DNA of 51,491 bases, taken from assembly GCA_945888475.1 (NCBI GenBank), contig CAMDAB010000011.1, positions 1 through 51,491 of the forward strand, written 5' to 3'. Source of the DNA: Saprospira grandis DSM 2844. Its GTDB lineage: Bacteria > Bacteroidota > Bacteroidia > Chitinophagales > Saprospiraceae. Shown in pieces: positions 36,736-44,863 of the stretch; the first letter of the stretch is position 1; every line of letters begins with the position of its first letter. A program made the translations under genes and the position numbers. A model generated the notes under the pieces. It was not told where the DNA came from and did no database searches. It saw only the letters and a program-made list of their open reading frames with translations.

Positions 36736-37374
36736 TCATTCCTCCAATCCTTCCATCAGCTCCGTCAATTCACCCAGCATCATAGCTGTGGCGCCCCAGA
36801 TAACTTTATCGGAAAGATGAAAATAGGGAACATCCTGTAATTTTACGCCACCCTGTATTTCGATTTCTTTTCTTTTTCTGTTGGCAGGGTCGAGTAGTTG
36901 GGAGATGGGTACTTCCACGATTTCTTCTACTTCGTTGCTGTCGGGAAAAAATTCCGGTTCTTCAATCAGAAAACCAATGAAAGGATGCACCAGATAATTG
37001 CTCACGGGTATGTACACATGTGTAAGCCTGCCCAGAAGCTCTATTTTTGCTTTCGGAATGCCAAATTCTTCCTCCGTTTCGCGCAGCGCAGTTTCCGCTT
37101 CGTCTAGATCATGTTCCTCGGCACCACCTCCCGGAAAACTTACCTGACGGCTATGCGCATAGGGTGATTCGGGCCTTTGCATCAAAGCCAGATGCCATTC
37201 GCTGTTTTTAGGATAAAAAAGAGCCAATACACTTGCTTTCTTGTGATTTTCGGGAACCTTAAATCTTGAATTTTCTCCGCCTGAGAGCTGTCGACTTAGC
37301 ATTTTTTTCTGTGCGCTTTCGCCGGGTAATGGATTGTTTAAACGTTCTCGTAGGCTTTGTATGAATTTTTGCAT
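36736..37374 (-). CDS. Nudix hydrolase, CoA pyrophosphatase-like
   Basis: A 212-residue Nudix enzyme. The segment HSRQVSFPGGGAEEHD followed by ETALRETEEEFGI is the Nudix box. The preceding QVSFPGG is typical of the CoA pyrophosphatase (NudL/UPF0035) branch, which splits CoA to 3',5'-ADP and 4'-phosphopantetheine. The N-terminal 45 residues and C-terminal helix match the family length. Divergent from the methylase-kinase gene, with 93 bp between them. Confidence 0.88.
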   Translation of the reverse strand: MQKFIQSLRERLNNPLPGESAQKKMLSRQLSGGENSRFKVPENHKKASVLALFYPKNSEWHLALMQRPESPYAHSRQVSFPGGGAEEHDLDEAETALRETEEEFGIPKAKIELLGRLTHVYIPVSNYLVHPFIGFLIEEPEFFPDSNEVEEIVEVPISQLLDPANRKRKEIEIQGGVKLQDVPYFHLSDKVIWGATAMMLGELTELMEGLEE

Positions 37375-37467
37375 TTTTATAAATTTTAAATTACATTAAA
37401 ATAAATTACAAATGTTGTATCTTCGGAATCGAAAATGGGAAATATTCCCTAGCTTTTGGCAAATATA

Positions 37468-40209
37468 ATGGATAATAGCGAAATAAATACAGCTGATTTA
37501 GCCTTAACAGGCGGATTTTTAAACGGGCATTCCGATTCGGAGGGCAGGCTCGAAAATCTTTTTTACTCGATTTTAGAAAATCTCAGAAACAACTGGGATT
37601 CGAATAACAGTGCCGATCTGCTGCTCACACTTTTTTTTTACAGAAGGCTGCTTTGTGCCAATGAGACCGAATTCTCCCCCTATATTAAAATTGAAAAAGA
37701 AGACCGTCAGATACTCAATGGTACTTTCAGTTACCTAACCGATCAAAATAGAGATTTTTCCGATTTTCGTTATGCAATCATCAATATTTCAAAACAGAAT
37801 CCAATTCTTGAAAATATTTATGTGCCGCTTTTAGCTGCACTTCAGCACGAAGAAAATCTTGAACATTTAATTAGGGTTTATCATGAACTGAATGAGCTTG
37901 ATTTTTCCTCTGAAGAGTTTTCTGTTAATGAATTTGGAAGCTTTTTTAACAGGACACTCAACGCCGAAGTCGGACGATTTGATAATCAGCGGAATTATTT
38001 GGCAGGCCCGGACCTCATTTATCGGCTGATAGCAAAACTCTCGAGGCCTGCTGCCGATGAAATTTGTTACGATCCATCAGCAGGGCAGGGTTCAGTATTG
38101 GTAGAATTAAATCGTATCAATAGGAATCTAAAATATTTGGCTCAGGAAAAAGACCCCTATACCTGGGCGCTTTGTCGGATGAATCTAATTTTGAATGGGA
38201 TACAGCATATTGTGCTTAAGCAGGAAAACTGCCTTTTGAGCACAGGCGATGCAGAAATGGCAGATTTTGCAGTAGGGCATTTTCAGTTTGGACTTCGATT
38301 GGAGACCCGACTGATTAAAAACAGGCCATATATTTCTATTCCATTCGAGGTCAAAAATTCGAATGAAACCGAGTGTAATAATCTCTACATTCAGCATATG
38401 CTTTATCGCCTGAAAGCGAATGGGCGAATGATATGCTTATTGCCGGTTTCTGCTCTATTTCGCGAAGGTGAAGATAGGAAAATGAGAGATTATTTGTTGC
38501 GACGCGATTGGGTTGAGGCTGTGATAACCCTGCCTGCAACTGTAATGTATAACAGTTCCGTTCCCTTGGCGGTACTAATCGTGAATAAACAAAAGTCGTC
38601 AGAAAGGAAGGATAAAATATTATTTATAAATGCTTCGGCACTGGAATTAAACAGCAAATCTAAAATTTACAGCAGTCTAAGCGAGGACCATCTGAACTGT
38701 ATCGAGTCTGTTTTTTGCAATTTTAAATACAGTGATGAAGTATTTTTGAAACAGCATGTATCAGTTACAGAAACCGAAAAAGTACTGGGCAATAAATCAA
38801 ATTTGAATGCAAAACAATATGCTGCACCTTTTATAAGAGAACTTGAGCGATTATCGGAGCAAGCTAATCTGATTCAACTTGCAGATATTTTCAAAAACGC
38901 TTCACCTGCTTTATGGGTCGATAAGTCGGATCTTACACTTTTATCGTTACACTTTGTATCAGAAGAAGATGTAGCCCAGAGTTTTGCAGATTATCAATTA
39001 CAACCAGAACGACTGAGAAAATTCAGTGAACAGTCGGAACTTGAAGGTAGGCTTATCAGAGAATCTGTATTGATTGTTAATCCAGACGATAATAAAATAA
39101 GACTCAGTTTTTTTGAATTCAAGGGCCAACCTTTGCTGCTCAGCCGCGAACTACTTGCCTTTGCAATAGATGAGACACTTATATCAATAGAATATCTGGC
39201 ATTGCAGCTGCATACGTCACTCTTTGCACAGCAATTTAATATGTTCAAAACCGATCATGAAGTACATTCTCCAGATGAAACTGTCTTCGCTGAATTAAAA
39301 ATTGAACTACCTTCGCTCCTTGTTCAGGAAAAGATTATTCGTGAAAGGAAATTGCACCTATTGCAAGTAGAAGAACAGAAGGTGGAAAAGCTGCGTCAAA
39401 GATTGAACCTCGATAAGCAAGAGGCTCAGAACAAACAAAGCCGAATCATTTCTTCGCTGCACCATGAATTGGGCAACCGCTTGCCAGCAATTCTTAATGA
39501 GTTTAAAAATTTGAGAGACTATTTGAAAGATAAGGACGATTCGAATGAAAAAATTGATTTAAATGAAGCAATTTTTCCATCTTTCGAAGAGGAGATAGAA
39601 GACAGCGGCGCTGATAAACTGGTGGATGTACTGCAACGCATCGAAAGTATGCTAGTACAGAGCATATCGGCCATAGATGCTACTGGAAATATAGTTAATG
39701 CAGAACGGGAAAGAATGAATCTGGAGTATGTTGACCTACTCAAATTTTTGGAAGATTTCGCAAAACTTTATAGTGCGGACAAAGGTTTTACCATTGGTAT
39801 TGATGCTGTATCGGATGAAAAAGGCAATAATGCTGCAATGAAAACGCTGATCGACCTGAGTCAGATGACAACGGCATTGAGCAATCTGATAGAGAATGCA
39901 AGGAATCATGGATTCAAAGATCAAAAAAAATACAGAATTAACTTCAGGCTGGCGCTTTCGGAAGATAAAAAAGAACTGATTATTGAATATAAAAACGACG
40001 GTAGGGCATTTCCAAAAGATTTTTCTTTCAAGGATTATATCAGTTACGGGCAATATGCCGGCGACAGTGGAAATACCGGCATTGGCGGTTACCTGATTCA
40101 TCAAATTATTGAAAATCACGACGGTTATCTGGTATTTAGAGATAAAATTGAAAAACACGACCCTTTCAAAGTACAGTTCGAAATAGTTTTGCCCTGCAGA
40201 AAAAAATAA
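37468..40209 (+). CDS. HsdM/HsdS-like methylase fused to a histidine kinase
   Basis: A 913-residue protein (ATG at 37468; an earlier TTG at 37456 is unlikely). About 1-375 is a type I restriction N6-adenine methylase. It has an HsdM-like helical N-terminus, motif I YDPSAGQGS (201-209), and the HsdM-typical YIQHMLYRLKANGRMICLLP, LFREG and VEAVITLPATVMYNSSVP segments. The catalytic NPPF motif is replaced: DFAVGHFQFG stands where DxxxANPPFG is expected. About 440-660 resembles an HsdS half (a target-recognition-like domain, then ELPSLLVQEKIIRERK and a coiled coil). About 660-910 is a kinase core: H-box SLHHELGN with phospho-acceptor His666, N-box NLIENARNHG (Asn810) and G-box GNTGIGG (868-874). 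No HsdR is nearby. A receiver-domain gene follows after 11 bp. Confidence 0.88.
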   Translation: MDNSEINTADLALTGGFLNGHSDSEGRLENLFYSILENLRNNWDSNNSADLLLTLFFYRRLLCANETEFSPYIKIEKEDRQILNGTFSYLTDQNRDFSDFRYAIINISKQNPILENIYVPLLAALQHEENLEHLIRVYHELNELDFSSEEFSVNEFGSFFNRTLNAEVGRFDNQRNYLAGPDLIYRLIAKLSRPAADEICYDPSAGQGSVLVELNRINRNLKYLAQEKDPYTWALCRMNLILNGIQHIVLKQENCLLSTGDAEMADFAVGHFQFGLRLETRLIKNRPYISIPFEVKNSNETECNNLYIQHMLYRLKANGRMICLLPVSALFREGEDRKMRDYLLRRDWVEAVITLPATVMYNSSVPLAVLIVNKQKSSERKDKILFINASALELNSKSKIYSSLSEDHLNCIESVFCNFKYSDEVFLKQHVSVTETEKVLGNKSNLNAKQYAAPFIRELERLSEQANLIQLADIFKNASPALWVDKSDLTLLSLHFVSEEDVAQSFADYQLQPERLRKFSEQSELEGRLIRESVLIVNPDDNKIRLSFFEFKGQPLLLSRELLAFAIDETLISIEYLALQLHTSLFAQQFNMFKTDHEVHSPDETVFAELKIELPSLLVQEKIIRERKLHLLQVEEQKVEKLRQRLNLDKQEAQNKQSRIISSLHHELGNRLPAILNEFKNLRDYLKDKDDSNEKIDLNEAIFPSFEEEIEDSGADKLVDVLQRIESMLVQSISAIDATGNIVNAERERMNLEYVDLLKFLEDFAKLYSADKGFTIGIDAVSDEKGNNAAMKTLIDLSQMTTALSNLIENARNHGFKDQKKYRINFRLALSEDKKELIIEYKNDGRAFPKDFSFKDYISYGQYAGDSGNTGIGGYLIHQIIENHDGYLVFRDKIEKHDPFKVQFEIVLPCRKK

Positions 40210-40220
40210 GTTAATTTAAA

Positions 40221-41180
40221 ATGATCAAACAACGTAAAAAACCTATTCAGGTATTGTTAATCGATGATGATGAGGCACTTGCATCCTCTCTGGCCAATCG
40301 CGCACGGAGATTTCAGGTGCTCATCAATTATAAGACAAATTTCAAAGAAGGTTTCGACGAACTATTGAACAATAGTCGCTATCAGGCCGTAATTCTGGAT
40401 GGGAAGGCCCCTATGAGCGCAGATCAGCCAAAGGGAACCGAAGCCGAAAACTTTGTGCATGAAGCAATTTTAAAACTCAAAGAATTGGAATTGGTGCATC
40501 AGCGCGTTGTTCCCTTTTGTGTACATACAGCCTGGTATGTTCAGTTGGAAGCCGGTTTGAGAAACCGTGCACGAATCTTCGATAAAAAGAAAACAGCTGT
40601 TGACGATGCTGTGATGGAAGAAATGTTCGATTATCTACACGATGCAGTGGCCGAATTGGAAGAAACCAAAATAAAATTGCAGCATCCCGAGGTTTTTGAA
40701 TTTGCAGCACAGTACCTCGATGAAGAAGACAATGCCTTTTTGATGAATCTGCTTTCCTCAAAACCATCGCCCAAAAGAGAGGTGATTTTGGAGCGGCTAG
40801 CTTTTGTAAGGCGTTTGGAAGAGTCTTTGCTCAATGTTTTTTGCCGCGAGGTGCTCAAGGTCGATCCTGTTTTGTATGGCTTGGACGGACAATCGCGCAC
40901 AAAAGATTTGATAGAGCTGATAAAAGTACGTAAATTAGCGCCCATGCATGTTTCATTTCTGACCTATGTTATTTACGCAACGCTTAGTACGATAGTTCAG
41001 CACAAGGCGCCCGAATCGAGTGAATACTACAATTATCCCGTAACACCATATACGCTGCAAACCTTTGTGGGTGGAATGCTGGAAATTATACTCTGGGTGC
41101 GCGAAAGCATCGAAAAGGGACCAAGAGAAGGAAGCATTATGCAAGATTTTACAGCACCACAACCAAAACATAACAGATAA
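40221..41180 (+). CDS. Response regulator with helical C-terminal effector of unknown type
   Basis: A 319-residue protein. Residues 8-130 are a receiver domain with an acidic pocket (LLIDDDEAL, 13-20), the phospho-acceptor Asp60 (AVILDGKA), Thr103 (VHTAW) and a lysine cluster near 122-124 (FDKKK). Residues 150-300 form an all-helical domain without a DNA-binding HTH. It contains RKLAPMH (237-243, an R-x5-H spacing) and a late helix VTPYTLQTFVGGMLEIILWV. These features loosely recall HEPN/abortive-infection helical domains, but this is not established. It is the obvious partner of the upstream methylase-kinase fusion. Confidence 0.86.
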   Translation: MIKQRKKPIQVLLIDDDEALASSLANRARRFQVLINYKTNFKEGFDELLNNSRYQAVILDGKAPMSADQPKGTEAENFVHEAILKLKELELVHQRVVPFCVHTAWYVQLEAGLRNRARIFDKKKTAVDDAVMEEMFDYLHDAVAELEETKIKLQHPEVFEFAAQYLDEEDNAFLMNLLSSKPSPKREVILERLAFVRRLEESLLNVFCREVLKVDPVLYGLDGQSRTKDLIELIKVRKLAPMHVSFLTYVIYATLSTIVQHKAPESSEYYNYPVTPYTLQTFVGGMLEIILWVRESIEKGPREGSIMQDFTAPQPKHNR

Positions 41181-41192
41181 GCGTAAAAATTT

Positions 41193-41966
41193 ATGGAGTA
41201 CATCGAATATTCGGTGGCAGACAGGGTAGCCACCATTACACTCAACCGGCCGGACAAACGTAATGCTTTCAATGAAGGACTTGTAAGCGAACTGCGCGAT
41301 GCATTGGTATCTGCCGAAAATGACGCTAATGTTAAAGTTATCCGTCTTAAAGCCAATGGTCAGGTGTTCAGCGCAGGTGCCGATTTGGCCTATCTTCAAA
41401 AAATGCAGGCATATTCGAAAGAACAGAATATAGCCGATTCGACTGAATTGGCAGCCTTATTCAGGTATATTTATACCCATCCGAAAACCATTGTAGCCCA
41501 GGTCGAGGGGCATGCTATTGCCGGTGGTTGCGGACTAGCAACACTTTGCGATTTCTGCTTTGCGGTGCCTGATGCAAATTTTGGTTATTCCGAAGTAAAA
41601 ATCGGCTTTATTCCTGCCATAGTAATGGTTTTTCTGCTTCGCAAAATAGGAGAGGGCAAGGCCAGAGAACTGCTGCTGACCGGAAAACTTGTCAATGCTG
41701 ATGAAGCAAAACAGATTGGTCTGATTAATGCTGTAATGAGTTCCGATAAAATTGAGGACGAAGTGAGCAACTTTATCCAAAAAATATGCGTTGAATGTTC
41801 TGCAGAGGCTTTAGCAATTACTAAATCAATGATCGCTGAAGTTCAGCAAAAAACTGTAGAAGATGCCTTGAAATACGCTGCCGAAATGAATGCCTATGCC
41901 CGAACTACTGCAGATTGCAAAAAAGGTATTGCTTCATTTTTAACCCGTGAAAAATTAGTTTGGTAA
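41193..41966 (+). CDS. Enoyl-CoA hydratase/isomerase family protein
   Basis: A 257-residue crotonase-fold enzyme. It has NRPDKRNAF, the oxyanion-hole segments FSAGADLAYL and GHAIAGGCGLA, and FGYSEVKIGFIPAIV carrying the catalytic-region glutamate. The segment LLRKIGEGKARELLLTG and the length resemble methylglutaconyl-CoA hydratases of leucine catabolism, but short-chain enoyl-CoA hydratase is equally possible. It begins 12 bp after the response regulator gene, so it may share its transcript, although I see no functional link. Confidence 0.92.
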   Translation: MEYIEYSVADRVATITLNRPDKRNAFNEGLVSELRDALVSAENDANVKVIRLKANGQVFSAGADLAYLQKMQAYSKEQNIADSTELAALFRYIYTHPKTIVAQVEGHAIAGGCGLATLCDFCFAVPDANFGYSEVKIGFIPAIVMVFLLRKIGEGKARELLLTGKLVNADEAKQIGLINAVMSSDKIEDEVSNFIQKICVECSAEALAITKSMIAEVQQKTVEDALKYAAEMNAYARTTADCKKGIASFLTREKLVW

Positions 41967-41989
41967 TATTTATTTTAATTTTAATATCA

Positions 41990-42703
41990 ATGAAAATGAA
42001 AAACTTAATCAATTTATCGCTGCTTTTATTTTTGACATTGTCAACATATATTGGGGTATCGGCCCAAAAAACAATGTCGGACGGAACGATTACCTATGAT
42101 CTGAAGCTAGATAAGGACAATCCAATGGCCAGTATGTTAAATGGTACCAACATGGTACTTTCCTTTAAAGGTTCGCTGATGAAAACCTCAGTAAACGTTA
42201 TGGGCGGAATGATGTCGATGAATATTGTCATGGATAATGCTGCAAAAAAAGGTGTAATGCTCATGTCTGCACCTATGATGGGTAAAAACATGGCCGTTGA
42301 AATGACTGAAAAAGATTTTGCCGATGCTGAAAACAAGCAGAAAGAAAATCAGGCAAAGTCGAAAGTGACCTACAATAAAGGCAGTAAAAAGAAAATTGCC
42401 GGTTACAAATGTTATCAGGCAACTGCTAAAGTAGATGGTATGCCAGAGGGTGTTGTGCTTTACCTGACTGATAAAATAAAGCCAATGGGTCAATCGCAAA
42501 TTCAGAATCAGATTCCCGGTCTCACTGGCTTTCCATTAGCTTTCGAAGTTAAACAGGCAGGCATGAAAATCCTTTTCGAAGCATCAAAAGTTGATAAGTT
42601 GGCCCCCTCAGATAAGGAATTTGATATGACCATTCCCGAAGGATTCGACAAAGTAACCATGGAAGAAATTAAGGGTATGGGTGGCCTAGGTTTTGGCATG
42701 TAA
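41990..42703 (+). CDS. Secreted DUF4412-like protein, paralogue 1 of 3
   Basis: A 237-residue exported protein with signal peptide MKMKNLINLSLLLFLTLSTYIGVSAQ; the second Met (41996) is an alternative start. The mature protein opens with a GTITYDLKL strand, is very methionine-rich (for example MLMSAPMMGKNM), has KIAGYKCYQA in the middle, and ends with MTIPEGFDKVTMEEIK. The layout recalls DUF4412-type proteins. Two neighbours share the same plan. It is likely a periplasmic or outer-membrane beta-rich protein; function unknown. The Met richness could reflect metal or redox exposure. Confidence 0.8.
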   Translation: MKMKNLINLSLLLFLTLSTYIGVSAQKTMSDGTITYDLKLDKDNPMASMLNGTNMVLSFKGSLMKTSVNVMGGMMSMNIVMDNAAKKGVMLMSAPMMGKNMAVEMTEKDFADAENKQKENQAKSKVTYNKGSKKKIAGYKCYQATAKVDGMPEGVVLYLTDKIKPMGQSQIQNQIPGLTGFPLAFEVKQAGMKILFEASKVDKLAPSDKEFDMTIPEGFDKVTMEEIKGMGGLGFGM

Positions 42704-42732
42704 TTCGCTATTTCTTCGTAAAACAATTTAAT

Positions 42733-43455
42733 ATGAAACAATCATTCTTTTTTTTAGCCTTCATGCTTTTAACTGTATTTGGCTACAGCCAGTTATTGCC
42801 TTCAGCCTCAACGGCAGCAACAAAGCCAAATATCATTAAAAATGGTACGATTTATTACACACTTAACGTAGAAAGTGAAGATCCTCAGGCCAAAATGCTC
42901 AATAATTCTACCTTTGAATATGCTTTCAGTGGGAAGGACAGTAAGATAGCAGGCTTGGTTTTGGGTGGATTATTTAGTGGCAATATGATTGTTGACGGTG
43001 TTGCCAATAATGGTCTTGCTTTGATGAGCGTAATGGGTCAAAAAAAAGCTATCCGTATGACTCCTGCCGATATTACAAAGGCTCAAAATTCCGCTGCTAA
43101 TATGAATTCGGTAAAAATAACACCTATCGCCGGAACTCAAAAAGTAGCTGGGTATAGCTGCAAAAAAGTAATGATTACAGATCCGAATAATCCAAACACG
43201 CAGACTATCGTTTATGTCTGCAATAATATTGCTCCTGAATCGGGAGGAATGGTGGATGAAATGATGAAAAAAATCAATGGTTTTCCTTTAGGCTTCGAAG
43301 TAATTTCGAATGGTAATAAAATTAAAATCTTAGCAACTGAGGTATCAACCAAAATGCCTAAAAAAGCCGATTTTAAACAAGTTGTGCCTGATGGCTATGA
43401 AGAAACTACTATGGAAAAACTAAGAGAGGAATTTGGAGGAGCTGCAGGCGAGTAA
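42733..43455 (+). CDS. Secreted DUF4412-like protein, paralogue 2 of 3
   Basis: A 240-residue exported protein (signal MKQSFFFLAFMLLTVFGYSQ). It shows the same succession as its upstream neighbour: GTIYYTLNVESEDPQAKML, FSGKDSKIAGLVLGG, a lone KVAGYSCKK in the middle, GFPLGFEV, and the C-terminal VVPDGYEETTMEKL. The parallel with paralogue 1 (GFPLAFEV, IPEGFDKVTMEE) shows tandem duplication. It lies 29 bp after paralogue 1 and is followed by a strong terminator. Function unknown. Confidence 0.8.
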   Translation: MKQSFFFLAFMLLTVFGYSQLLPSASTAATKPNIIKNGTIYYTLNVESEDPQAKMLNNSTFEYAFSGKDSKIAGLVLGGLFSGNMIVDGVANNGLALMSVMGQKKAIRMTPADITKAQNSAANMNSVKITPIAGTQKVAGYSCKKVMITDPNNPNTQTIVYVCNNIAPESGGMVDEMMKKINGFPLGFEVISNGNKIKILATEVSTKMPKKADFKQVVPDGYEETTMEKLREEFGGAAGE

Positions 43456-43489
43456 TCACTCTGAAAAGTTTTTGTGTTTTTTTGAAACT

Positions 43490-43534
43490 AAATGCCAAAT
43501 ATGATTGTAATCATTATACATATTTGGCATTTTT
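43490..43534 (+). terminator. Intrinsic terminator after paralogue 2
   Basis: AAATGCCAAATATG pairs perfectly with CATATTTGGCATTT (14 bp), followed by a T run. Confidence 0.93.
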
Positions 43535-43633
43535 CTTTGATTTTAATGTTAAGAAATTGTTACCTTTATGTCAATTTAAGATAAACTCTTATTCCTTATT
43601 TTAATTTTATGTGAACTCCGTAAAATCAAAGCC

Positions 43634-44374
43634 ATGATCAGATTACTGTTTTTATCTGTTTGCGCCTTTTTGTTCTTTGCAGCTTTCAAGGCCAATGCGC
43701 AGAATTTTATACCCAATTTTACCGAAGGTTTTATTGTATATGAAATAAAATCGGCAGGAAATTCCAATATTCCAGAGCTTTTTAAGGAAACATGTCTTAC
43801 TTTTTATGTAAAGGGAAATCAATCAAAACTCGATTTGAAAATCCTTGGTGGTTTTGCCAAAATTCAGATTATTGAAAATGAAACATCAGATAATGTGGCG
43901 CTCATAGATATTCCTATGTTAGCAGAGAAAAGCAGTATTTGTCTCAGCCAGTGCCCGGAAATATTCGCAGGGCTTGCTGTTTCGACAAAAATTAACAGAG
44001 CACCCAAAAAGAAAGATCAAATAGAAATTTATAAAAAGGATAAAAGTAGATTTTTAGGAAAGTCGGCTTACAAAGCAATTGTACCAATTGTTGGATCAAA
44101 GTCTAAGGCTTCGATGTATCTTTCCGATAAATTGACCGTAAAAACTCCAAAATTTATTTATAATTTCATGGACGAATTACCTGCCCTACCATTGAGTGCT
44201 GAATTAACCATACTTGGAGAAAGAGTCATTATCACAGCCAAGGAAATTCGCAGAACAAAAATCAACGATAAGGTTTTTGAATTGCCCAAAGATTACCATC
44301 AGAAAACTGCGGCAGAACTTAAAAGTGAAATTGAGAAATTCTGCGGAATGGGTGAGGAAGGCAAGGGGATCTGA
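43634..44374 (+). CDS. Secreted DUF4412-like protein, divergent paralogue 3 of 3
   Basis: A 246-residue exported protein with signal peptide ending FKANAQ. It keeps the plan of its two neighbours: GFIVYEIKS, FYVKGNQSKLDLKILGG, LGKSAYKAIVPI, the LPALPLSAEL equivalent of GFPLAFEV, and FELPKDYHQKTAAEL at the end. The sequence has diverged strongly and the Met richness is lost. It has its own transcription unit between two terminators. Function unknown. Confidence 0.75.
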   Translation: MIRLLFLSVCAFLFFAAFKANAQNFIPNFTEGFIVYEIKSAGNSNIPELFKETCLTFYVKGNQSKLDLKILGGFAKIQIIENETSDNVALIDIPMLAEKSSICLSQCPEIFAGLAVSTKINRAPKKKDQIEIYKKDKSRFLGKSAYKAIVPIVGSKSKASMYLSDKLTVKTPKFIYNFMDELPALPLSAELTILGERVIITAKEIRRTKINDKVFELPKDYHQKTAAELKSEIEKFCGMGEEGKGI

Positions 44375-44400
44375 ATCTTTATAACGAATAGTATTGCACA

Positions 44401-44442
44401 AAAAAAATCCCGACATCAAATTTTGATGTCAGGATTTTTTTT
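44401..44442. terminator. Bidirectional terminator between convergent genes
   Basis: AAATCC-C-GACATCAAA pairs with TTTGATGTC-A-GGATTT (one C-A mismatch) and is flanked by A and T runs. Confidence 0.9.
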
Positions 44443-44452
44443 GATGTTTTTT

Positions 44453-44806
44453 CTATTTATTCAGCTGTAAGGCCTGGGCTACTTCGCCGCAACGTTCTGT
44501 CAAAATCTTCATCACATTTTTTTCGAACTGTGTACGTTGTTCACGTGGTAATTTTCTGACAGCTTCCTGTACCTCCTGCAATTTAATACATTCCTGAGTT
44601 TTGCGTAGAGATACCAGGTATTCACCCTTAGCTTTTTGTTTTAATTCATTATCCTTTGCTTCCTTGTAATTGTTGGCAGCAGCAACAAGATTGTTTTCTC
44701 CAGCACAAGTACAGTAGCGAGTCGCAACTACATCTGCAGAAATATCTCCAACCTTATTTATTGAGCCAAAGCCCAATAGCGCAATTAGAACAGTTATTAT
44801 TTTCAT
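44453..44806 (-). CDS. Small exported protein of unknown function
   Basis: A 117-residue protein beginning MKIITVLIALLGFGSINKVG, a weak signal peptide or signal anchor. The rest is helical and charged (KEAKDNELKQKAKGEY, LPREQRTQFEKNVMKIL), with three or four cysteines (RYCTCAGEN, QECIKL, ERCGEV) that could pair outside the cytoplasm. The family is not recognised. It is convergent with paralogue 3 and just downstream of the type B T9SS gene. Confidence 0.7.
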   Translation of the reverse strand: MKIITVLIALLGFGSINKVGDISADVVATRYCTCAGENNLVAAANNYKEAKDNELKQKAKGEYLVSLRKTQECIKLQEVQEAVRKLPREQRTQFEKNVMKILTERCGEVAQALQLNK

Positions 44807-44863
44807 ATCAAGTAAATTATTTAAAGAACAAAATTATAAAAAAATATTGATTAAAAAAGCCTC

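Noticed and set aside
37468..40209. Ordinary type I restriction-modification system
   Set aside because: There is no hsdR or separate hsdS, the NPPF motif is lost, and the C-terminus is a histidine kinase. A working restriction-modification system is not supported.
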